This document shows positions 7,708-12,485 of a DNA stretch of 12,485 nucleotides, in pieces. The stretch is taken from the NCBI GenBank assembly GCA_964528575.1, contig CAZGTQ010000199.1, positions 1-12,485 of the forward strand, read 5' to 3'. The DNA is from CAZGTQ01 sp964528575 (GTDB taxonomy: Bacteria; Planctomycetota; UBA1135; GCA-002686595). The position numbers and the translations under genes are program-made. The notes below the pieces were generated by a model that was not told where the DNA came from, made no database searches, and saw nothing but the letters and a program-made list of their open reading frames with translations. Each line of letters opens with the position of its first letter. Within the stretch, counting starts at the first letter, position 1.

Positions 7708-9023
7708 AGGAACGACGCCGTGCTCGTGCCGAACGGCTTCCCGCTCGCGTCGCAGACGAGCGCCTGGAGCACGACGAGGCCCTGGAGGAAGCCCGGGTTC
7801 TCGAATGGCAGGCTGCCGGCGCCGTTCGCGTCGATCGGCAGGAAGAGCGGGAGATACGCGAGCGTGCCGAGGTCGAGCCCGGTGAACAGCGGGAGCACGT
7901 TCTGGAACAGGACGGCGCTCTCGAGGGAGCCGTACGTCGACTGCAAGCCGTACAGGAGCAGGAACGTGCCGTTCGGGGCCGCGCCCGCCAGGTCGAACGT
8001 GACGGGCCCCGCGCCGCTCGTGCCGGGGCCGCTCACGCTCGCGAGCGGACGCGCGGGCTCGAGCCGGCGGCGCGTCGACGTGCCCGCGAAGTCGGTCGCG
8101 GCCCAGACGAGCGCTCCCCCGCTCACCGGCTGGTACGGACGGAAGATCGCGATGCCGTCGCCCGGCCGGCGCTCGATCGACGCGCCGAAGAACAGCGGAT
8201 CGCCCTCGACGAGGACCGCAGAGAGCGCCGGGCTCGAGCCGATCGCGCGCACACGGTTCACCTGCAGGTCGAAGCTCGCCTCGGTCATGTACAGGGTCGC
8301 GAACGTCTCGTCCTCGGCGAGCGAGCTGCCGCCGTCGAAGCCGGACGAGAACGTGAACGCGTCCGCGTCGCCCAGCAGGACTCCGCCCGCGAGCTGCGCA
8401 GCCGTGAAGAAGACGACGTCGGTCGTGCCCGCGGCCGGCGGGAACACCGGGTCCTGGGTCGCGTACCAGAGGTTGCCGAAGCGGTCGACGTCGACGGGAC
8501 CCGACGGGCCGGAGACGTGCGCGAGGACCTGCGTCGCGCCCGTCGTCGTGTCGACGCGCACGAGGTCGTTGCCGGTGAAGAAGCCGCCGGTCGCGGCGCT
8601 GACGATCGCCGTCGTCGCGCTCTCGAAGTCCGCGTCGTAGTTGAAGTACAGGTTCGTGAGCAGCGCCATGCCCGCGCCGGCGAGGTCGACGCGGAACAGG
8701 TCGCCGTTCGTGCTCTCGCCGACGAGCGCGAACGTCTCGCTCGGATCGATCGCGAACGCGCCGGTGAACACCGGCGGGTCGAACGCGCCGAGGAGCACGA
8801 GCAGCGCTCCGCTCGCGTCGTAGCGACCGATCGTCGCGCCGTCGAACGCGACGACGTCGCCGTTCGAGAGCGTCGCCGCGACGCGCTGCCCCGGGTACGG
8901 CACGTCGACGAGCGCGAAGCCGTCGGCGGCGACGTCCTGCTGGGCCGACGCGGGGACGGGGAACGCGCTCGCGAGGAGCGCGACGAACGCCGCGAGCGCG
9001 GCGCCGAGGGAAGTGGTGCGCAT
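7704..9023 (-). CDS. B12-riboswitch-controlled secreted beta-propeller-like protein
   Basis: A 439-residue exported protein. Residues 1-28 are a signal peptide, with likely cleavage after ASA and before QQD. Residues about 35-315 consist of repeating short strand units with turns such as NGDVVAF, NGDLFRVDLAG, GNDLVRVDTTTG and FGNLWYA, the look of a WD40/YncE-like beta-propeller. Residues about 330-439 form a separate module rich in Gly/Leu, with LLLYGLQSTYGSLESAVLF, PIDANGAGSLPF and VVLQALVCDASGKPFG, resembling C-terminal modules common in secreted planctomycete proteins. The transcript carries a cobalamin riboswitch upstream of the ATG at 9023, so expression should fall when B12 is plentiful. 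That argues for a role in corrinoid capture or B12-saving metabolism. Bacteroides BtuG, a surface beta-propeller that binds B12, is a functional parallel, not a shown homologue. No lipobox is seen, and no Shine-Dalgarno is obvious before the ATG. Confidence 0.8.
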   Translation of the reverse strand: MRTTSLGAALAAFVALLASAFPVPASAQQDVAADGFALVDVPYPGQRVAATLSNGDVVAFDGATIGRYDASGALLVLLGAFDPPVFTGAFAIDPSETFALVGESTNGDLFRVDLAGAGMALLTNLYFNYDADFESATTAIVSAATGGFFTGNDLVRVDTTTGATQVLAHVSGPSGPVDVDRFGNLWYATQDPVFPPAAGTTDVVFFTAAQLAGGVLLGDADAFTFSSGFDGGSSLAEDETFATLYMTEASFDLQVNRVRAIGSSPALSAVLVEGDPLFFGASIERRPGDGIAIFRPYQPVSGGALVWAATDFAGTSTRRRLEPARPLASVSGPGTSGAGPVTFDLAGAAPNGTFLLLYGLQSTYGSLESAVLFQNVLPLFTGLDLGTLAYLPLFLPIDANGAGSLPFENPGFLQGLVVLQALVCDASGKPFGTSTASFL

Positions 9024-9034
9024 GGGTCAGGAGC

Positions 9035-9064
9035 GTCCGATCGATGTCTCGTCGATCGTCGGAC
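9035..9064 (-). promoter_or_regulatory. Hairpin just upstream of the propeller-like gene start
   Basis: On the plus strand GTCCGA-TCGA (9035-9044) pairs with TCGA-TCG-TCGGAC (9052-9064), leaving a three-base bulge and a seven-base loop. On the minus-strand message it ends 11 bases before the ATG at 9023, so it could be the expression platform through which the cobalamin riboswitch blocks translation. No U-tract follows, so a terminator is less likely. Confidence 0.5.
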
Positions 9065-9155
9065 CCACGCGGCGGGCGAGCGCGCCGATCGTTCGGTGGC
9101 TCGTCGCACGGGACACAGGACCCTCTCCGCGAGGTCCGACTCGTTCCCGCGCGCG

Positions 9156-9325
9156 AGGCAGGTCTCCTGGCTCGTCCTGGATCCGCCGCCCCAGCCTTCC
9201 CGGGGCCCGTGCCCCAGTGACCGGCGACCGCGCAGCGCGGGCGCCCGATGGAGGCGGCGGACGAGGAGCTCACAGTGGCGGGACCGCGCAGGATTCGCAC
9301 CTGCTTCCCCGACCACGCGCGCGCT
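9156..9325 (-). ncRNA. Cobalamin riboswitch (minus strand)
   Basis: Read on the minus strand, the conserved core is complete. GGGGAA is followed by the stem GCAGG-TGCGAAT-CCTGC, then GCGGTCCCGCCACTGT. Further on come GGTCACTGG, a GGGC/GCCC hairpin and GGGAAGGCTGG. Last comes the B12 box GAGCCAGGAGACCTGCC (complement of 9157-9173). Order and spacing match the cobalamin aptamer. It lies 132 bases upstream of the secreted propeller-like gene and should turn it down when adenosyl- or methylcobalamin is bound. The 5' boundary is approximate. Confidence 0.92.
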
Positions 9326-9326
9326 C

Positions 9327-9354
9327 TGTCGTTCGTGAGCTGTCGTTCGTGAGC
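9327..9354. repeat. Perfect tandem 14-base duplication
   Basis: TGTCGTTCGTGAGC occurs twice with no spacer (9327-9340 and 9341-9354). It abuts the 5' end of the minus-strand aptamer and covers the predicted minus-strand transcription start. It may be a slippage duplication or a paired protein-binding site. Confidence 0.95.
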
Positions 9355-9355
9355 G

Positions 9356-9384
9356 AGTCTGCCTGCGCCGCGCGCGGCGCACAA
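9356..9384 (-). promoter_or_regulatory. Candidate promoter for the minus-strand riboswitch transcript
   Basis: On the minus strand TTGTGC (complement of 9379-9384) and CAGACT (complement of 9356-9361) are 17 bases apart, giving a start near 9349. The -10 is weak in its first base. The spacer includes most of a 16-base palindrome (9365-9380), GCGCCGCG followed by its reverse complement, which could be an operator. Confidence 0.4.
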
Positions 9385-9389
9385 GCTCG

Positions 9390-9418
9390 TTGCCGCGGGC
9401 GAGCGGGCGCGATAGAGT
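9390..9418 (+). promoter_or_regulatory. Candidate promoter for the plus-strand riboswitch transcript
   Basis: TTGCCG (9390-9395) and TAGAGT (9413-9418) are separated by 17 bases, predicting a start near 9425, directly ahead of the aptamer. The -35 is the same hexamer as in the promoter of the left-edge exported protein. Its -35 is five bases from that of the divergent minus-strand promoter, so the two could be co-regulated. Confidence 0.55.
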
Positions 9419-9424
9419 CGGCGC

Positions 9425-9575
9425 GTCGATCGCGACGGGGAAGTGTGGTGCGAAGCCACCGCGGTCCCGCCGCTGTATGTGGGGACGACGACCGTCCGAT
9501 TGCCACTGCTCCACCGGGAGTGGGAAGGCGACGGTCCGAGGACGATCCACGAGCCAGAAGACCTGCGCGATCGAG
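9425..9575 (+). ncRNA. Cobalamin riboswitch (plus strand)
   Basis: The aptamer core runs ACGGGGAA, stem GTGG-TGCGAAG-CCAC, GCGGTCCCGCCGCTGT, then ATTGCCACTG, a CTCC-ACC-GGGAG hairpin, TGGGAAGGCG, and the B12 box GAGCCAGAAGACCTGC (9551-9566). It differs in detail from the minus-strand copy (GCCAGAAGACC against GCCAGGAGACC), so it is not a recent inverted duplicate. It should control the secreted protein beginning at 9758. The 5' and 3' limits are approximate. Confidence 0.92.
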
Positions 9576-9583
9576 CTGACTTC

Positions 9584-9715
9584 GCGCCCTCGCGGACCAG
9601 GGCGCCGGCGTCGTGGCTCATGATCCGCGCGAGCGATGCAACGCACGCGGGGCCGGGCCCCGTTCGCGCAGGCGCGGCGGCCGGCGAGGGTCTTCCGACA
9701 GACCCGTCCGGCCGC
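9584..9715 (+). promoter_or_regulatory. Hairpin series between riboswitch and start codon (likely expression platform)
   Basis: Three hairpins follow the B12 box. GCGCCCT/AGGGCGC (9584-9605) has seven pairs. CGGGGC/GCCCCG (9648-9662) has six pairs and a three-base loop. The third is a long two-part stem at 9677-9715: outer CGGCCGG-type helix of about eight pairs, inner GGGTCT/AGACCC. None has a following T-tract. The last ends 33 bases before a GAGGG ribosome-binding site (9749-9753), so control of translation or Rho-dependent termination is possible. Confidence 0.5.
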
Positions 9716-9757
9716 GCGCGCGGGTGAACGCGCACGACCGGCACACCCGAGGGAATC

Positions 9758-10747
9758 ATGACCCTTCGATTCGCTTCGGCCGGCCTTGGCGCCGGCCTCT
9801 TCGTGCTCGCGCTCGCTTCCTCCGGCTCCGCCCAGAGCCTCTTCGCGACCCAGGTCGTGTCGTTCAACCAGGGCACCGGAGGCGGCATCTTCACGCAGTC
9901 GAACGTCCTGGGCGGTCCGCAGGGCCAGGGCCTCGGCGCGGGCTCGCTCGACGTGCTCACGCTCGGCGAGGGCGGCTCGGTCGTGCTCGGCTTCGACGTC
10001 ACGATCGTCGACGGCCCGGGCGCCGACCTGACCGTTTGGGAGAACGGCTTCGTCGTCGGCGGCAGCAGCGTGTTCGCCGAGATCCTGTACGTCGAGGTGT
10101 CGAGCAACGGCACCGACTTCGCCCGCTTCCCGACCTCGTACCCGGGCTCGGGCTCCAAGATGGGCAGCTTCCGCGGCCTCTCCGGCGGCATGCCCGGTCT
10201 CGCGAACGTCGTGACGAACACGATCTCGCCGTTCGACGCGGCCGTCTCGGGCGGCGAGTCGTTCGACCTCGCCGACCTCGCGTCCGATCCGCTCGTGACG
10301 AGCGGCACCGTCGATCTGGGCGCGATCGCGTTCGTGCGTCTCGTCGACGTGCTCGCCGGCGAGAGCGACGCCCAGGGAGTCGCGTTGCCCGGCGACGGCG
10401 CACCCGACGTCGACGCGGTCGCGGTGCTGAACGGCGGCTTCGAGGTGCTCGGCGATCAGCCGGTCTGCGACGTGCGCCTCGACGCGCTCGGCCGCATCGT
10501 GCTGACGATCGGTCATCCGCAGGGACTGGGCGCGCTCGACCTCGGCTCGTTCGCGAGCTCGATGAACCTCGCGCTCTTCCCGTTCGACGTGCTCCTGCCG
10601 TACTTCCAGGTCAGCGGCTTCTCGGGCACGGAGCTCGAGCTGACGTCGGTCCCGCTCGGCGGCCTCGGCTTCGTCGGCGCGCTCGGCGTATCGATCGCGG
10701 ACGCGAGCGGCAACCGCTCGACCGATCAGCTCATGATCCAGAGCTGA
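9758..10747 (+). CDS. B12-riboswitch-controlled secreted protein, candidate corrinoid-binding surface protein
   Basis: A 329-residue exported protein of unassigned function. Residues 1-25 form a signal peptide with cleavage likely after GSA. Residues about 30-226 make one beta-rich domain with distinctive blocks: VLTLGEGGSVVLGFD (66-80), VDGPGADLTVWENGF (84-98), FAEILYVEVSSNGTDFARFP (106-125), ESFDLADL (167-174), IAFVRLVDV (190-198) and DGAPDVDAVAVLNGG (213-227). I recall similar blocks in uncharacterised 'cell surface proteins' of several phyla, some near B12 switches or TonB receptors; that recollection is unverified. A C-terminal part (235-329) ends DASGNRSTDQLMIQS and weakly resembles the tail of the propeller-like protein. 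Start ATG at 9758 follows GAGGG with five bases between. A strong hairpin follows the stop. No enzyme motif is visible, so binding rather than catalysis is the better guess. Confidence 0.82.
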   Translation: MTLRFASAGLGAGLFVLALASSGSAQSLFATQVVSFNQGTGGGIFTQSNVLGGPQGQGLGAGSLDVLTLGEGGSVVLGFDVTIVDGPGADLTVWENGFVVGGSSVFAEILYVEVSSNGTDFARFPTSYPGSGSKMGSFRGLSGGMPGLANVVTNTISPFDAAVSGGESFDLADLASDPLVTSGTVDLGAIAFVRLVDVLAGESDAQGVALPGDGAPDVDAVAVLNGGFEVLGDQPVCDVRLDALGRIVLTIGHPQGLGALDLGSFASSMNLALFPFDVLLPYFQVSGFSGTELELTSVPLGGLGFVGALGVSIADASGNRSTDQLMIQS

Positions 10748-10754
10748 ACGAGCG

Positions 10755-10791
10755 GCGCGCGTGGGAGGGGCGCCGCTCCTCCCGCGCGCGC
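10755..10791. terminator. Strong hairpin between convergent genes, probable bidirectional terminator
   Basis: GCGCGCGTGGGAGG (10755-10768) pairs with CCTCCCGCGCGCGC (10778-10791) over 14 positions, one of them a G-T wobble, around a nine-base loop. It fits exactly between the TGA of the secreted protein (10745-10747) and the stop of the convergent glycosyltransferase (10795-10797). There is no T-tract, as is common at this base composition. Confidence 0.65.
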
Positions 10792-10794
10792 CCG

Positions 10795-12485
10795 TCAGCG
10801 CAGCGGGACCAGAGCGCGGCTCTGGGGGTCGTAGCGCCACGCCGGGCGATCGGCGAAGTAGCCGAGCAGCTCGTCGTTGCGCACGCCGAGGTCGCGCGCG
10901 AACACGAGCGGCGGCTCCGCGCCGGCGCGCGGCGGCGGCAGCGGGAAGCTCTTGACCTCGTCCAGCGCGTCGAGGCGCACGAGCACGACGCCGCGCTCGA
11001 TGCTCGCGGCGCGCGCGGCGCGGTACGGGGCGGCGCGCTCCGTCCGCTCGACCAGCGCGCTCGCGCCGTGCGTCGCGAGGTGTTGCGCCGACGCGAGCAC
11101 CATGCACGCGAGGACCGCGCCGACCGCGCGGCGGCCGAGCGCGCGCTCGAGCGCGAACAGGCCCTGCGCGGACGCGATCGCGAGCAGCGGCACGCCCTCG
11201 ACGAGATACGGCGGACCCGCCCACGGGACGCCGTGGAACACGTGTAGCGCGTAGAAGGCCGCGAGGCTCGCCGCGACCGACCACGTGAGGTGCGCGCGGC
11301 GCAGGCGCGGCGCGAGCGCGAGGCCGACGAGCGGGAGCAGGAGCCCGAGCGCGGGGCCGTGGAGCCAGACGTTCAGGCGCGCGAGGTTGTACTCGGTGAC
11401 GGGAAGCGCGCGCGCGAGGTTGACGAGGCCGTACTCGTCGTCGGGCGACACCGTGTCGGCGTAGACGCCGTATGCGGTGCGCAGCGCCGAGCCGGTGAGC
11501 GCGTGGTTGATCGCGAGGAATGCGCCGAGGCCCGGGAGCGCGCCGAGCGCGCACGCGACGAACGGGCCGATCGCTCCGCGGCCCGCGCGCGCGAGCGCGA
11601 CGGCGAACGGGAGCGCGGCGGCGACGGCGGTGAGCGGGCGCGCGGCGAACGCGACGGACAGGCACGCGCCCGCGAGCGCGGCGCACAGGAGCGCGGCTCG
11701 CCGCCGCCCGGCCTCGTGCTCGTCGAGCGCGCGCACCGCGAGCAGGGCGAAGAAGACGACGAACGGCAGCGACGTGCCGTGCGCGAGGAGCAGCGACTCG
11801 AGGCCGAGGAACGTCGGCGAGAGCGCGAGCAGCCACGCCGCGAGCGCGGGGCGGGCCGCGCCGAGCCGGCGCGCGAGGGCATAGGTCGCGAGCACGGCGA
11901 GCGCGGCGAAGAGGCGCGGCAGGAGCTCCGGCGCGCCGACGAGCGCGCCGGCGGCGAGCGCGGCGGAGTGCCCGGGCGGATACTTCGCGAACGAGCGCTC
12001 GCCCGTGACGATCTGGCGCGCCGGGAAGAACTCGGCGTGCGGGTGGCGCGCTCGCGCGAGCTCGCCGCCGGCGAAGACGTCGGCCTGGAAGAGGTAGGCG
12101 ACCTCGTCGTTCGTCAGCGGGACGTCGCTCGGTCCGGCGCGCGCGAGCAGCGCGGGCACGAGCGCGGCGACAAGGGCGGCGAGCGCGACGGAGAGGCGCT
12201 CGCGCGCGGCCGCGCGCGGCTCGCCGGCGGCGGCGCGCGCGAAGGACGGCAGCGCGGCGACGAGCAGCAGCGTCCAGCCCGCCGCGTGCGCGAGGTCCTG
12301 GACGTCGAGGTAGTGCCCGGCCGAGCTCGGCGCGCGCCGCGCGACGAACGCGAGCACTCCCGGCGTCCATGCGAGGAAGAGGGCGAGGCAGGCGAGCGCG
12401 GGCGCCGCGAGCCCCCACCGCGCGTCCGCCGTGGCGCGCCCGCGGCGCCGGCGCCGCGCGCCGGGGCTCCCCGCGCCGAGCGCGC
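10795..12485 (-). CDS. Multi-pass membrane glycosyltransferase (GT-C/PMT-like), 5' end outside the window
   Basis: The minus-strand frame is open from a TGA at 10795-10797 to the right edge, giving 562 visible residues and no certain start. The only in-frame start codon near the N-terminus is a GTG at 12357, which falls inside a hydrophobic segment (WGLAAPALACLALFLAW), so the true start is probably beyond the edge. About ten or more membrane segments are evident. The first large external loop has TNDEVAYLFQADVF, with the Asp-Glu pair typical of GT-C enzymes that use lipid-linked sugars, followed by FAKYPPGHSAALA; the YPPG motif is characteristic of PMT/ArnT-like (GT39/GT83) members. The C-terminal 90 residues form a soluble tail. 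It probably glycosylates protein, lipid or cell-envelope polymer outside the membrane; donor and acceptor are unknown. Neighbours give no clue to the pathway. Confidence 0.85.
   Translation of the reverse strand, partial: ALGAGSPGARRRRRGRATADARWGLAAPALACLALFLAWTPGVLAFVARRAPSSAGHYLDVQDLAHAAGWTLLLVAALPSFARAAAGEPRAAARERLSVALAALVAALVPALLARAGPSDVPLTNDEVAYLFQADVFAGGELARARHPHAEFFPARQIVTGERSFAKYPPGHSAALAAGALVGAPELLPRLFAALAVLATYALARRLGAARPALAAWLLALSPTFLGLESLLLAHGTSLPFVVFFALLAVRALDEHEAGRRRAALLCAALAGACLSVAFAARPLTAVAAALPFAVALARAGRGAIGPFVACALGALPGLGAFLAINHALTGSALRTAYGVYADTVSPDDEYGLVNLARALPVTEYNLARLNVWLHGPALGLLLPLVGLALAPRLRRAHLTWSVAASLAAFYALHVFHGVPWAGPPYLVEGVPLLAIASAQGLFALERALGRRAVGAVLACMVLASAQHLATHGASALVERTERAAPYRAARAASIERGVVLVRLDALDEVKSFPLPPPRAGAEPPLVFARDLGVRNDELLGYFADRPAWRYDPQSRALVPLR

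Noticed and set aside
9327..9354. Tandem repeat as a CRISPR array or integration target
   Set aside because: Only two 14-base units with no spacer, no cas genes, no integrase or tRNA nearby.
9013..9757. Short plus-strand ORFs (188, 77 and 94 residues) in the riboswitch region
   Set aside because: They run through conserved aptamer elements on one or both strands and have no protein-like features.
7540..10308. 922-residue minus-strand open frame
   Set aside because: Crosses both riboswitches and out-of-frame parts of real genes; composition is Arg-rich and domain-free, a product of GC-rich DNA with few stops.
12355..12357. GTG as the glycosyltransferase start codon
   Set aside because: It would cut into a membrane segment whose first half is coded upstream in the same open frame; the start is more likely outside the window.
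8285..12418. 1377-residue minus-strand open frame
   Set aside because: Overlaps the glycosyltransferase, the plus-strand secreted protein and the riboswitch region in the wrong frames; low-complexity Arg/Ala sequence.

Overview
The window is very GC-rich (roughly three quarters G+C) bacterial chromosomal DNA. It holds ten protein genes, two RNA switches and several strong inverted repeats. Two long secreted proteins with Gly/Ala/Leu-rich C-terminal modules, together with strong G/C bias at third codon positions, suggest a deep-branching Planctomycetota lineage. This is inference from protein style; Myxococcota or another GC-rich phylum cannot be excluded. I see no tRNA, rRNA, CRISPR array, transposase or phage gene.

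Left part (1-5729): an exported helical-repeat protein runs off the left edge on the minus strand. Divergent from it is a tightly overlapping four-gene plus-strand operon: biotin carboxylase, a fused 576-residue carboxyltransferase of the glutaconyl-CoA decarboxylase alpha (GcdA) type, a biotin carrier protein with a degenerate second biotinyl-like half, and holo-ACP synthase (acpS). Each junction overlaps by 1-4 bases. With acpS present and no decarboxylase membrane pump beside it, the likely job is an alternative acyl-/acetyl-CoA carboxylase feeding fatty-acid synthesis.

Middle (5720-7697): a membrane-anchored protein with a BamE/SmpA-like C-terminus and a small CoA-binding-fold protein lie on the minus strand. 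The first converges on acpS through a shared palindromic stop-codon block. An endonuclease III (nth) gene diverges from the CoA-binding gene; its iron-sulfur cysteine motif is incomplete, and it may be translationally coupled to a six-codon leader ORF.

Right part (7704-12485): the most interesting region. A 734-base non-coding stretch (9024-9757) carries two cobalamin (B12) riboswitches back to back, one per strand, with divergent promoter-like elements between them. The minus-strand switch leads into a 439-residue secreted protein that looks like a beta-propeller. The plus-strand switch leads into a 329-residue secreted beta-rich protein. Neither is a known B12 biosynthesis enzyme. The best reading is a B12-repressed pair of extracytoplasmic corrinoid-capture proteins, functionally analogous to the surface B12-binding proteins of Bacteroides. 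A strong hairpin then separates the plus-strand gene from a convergent multi-pass membrane glycosyltransferase (GT-C/PMT-like), which runs off the right edge.
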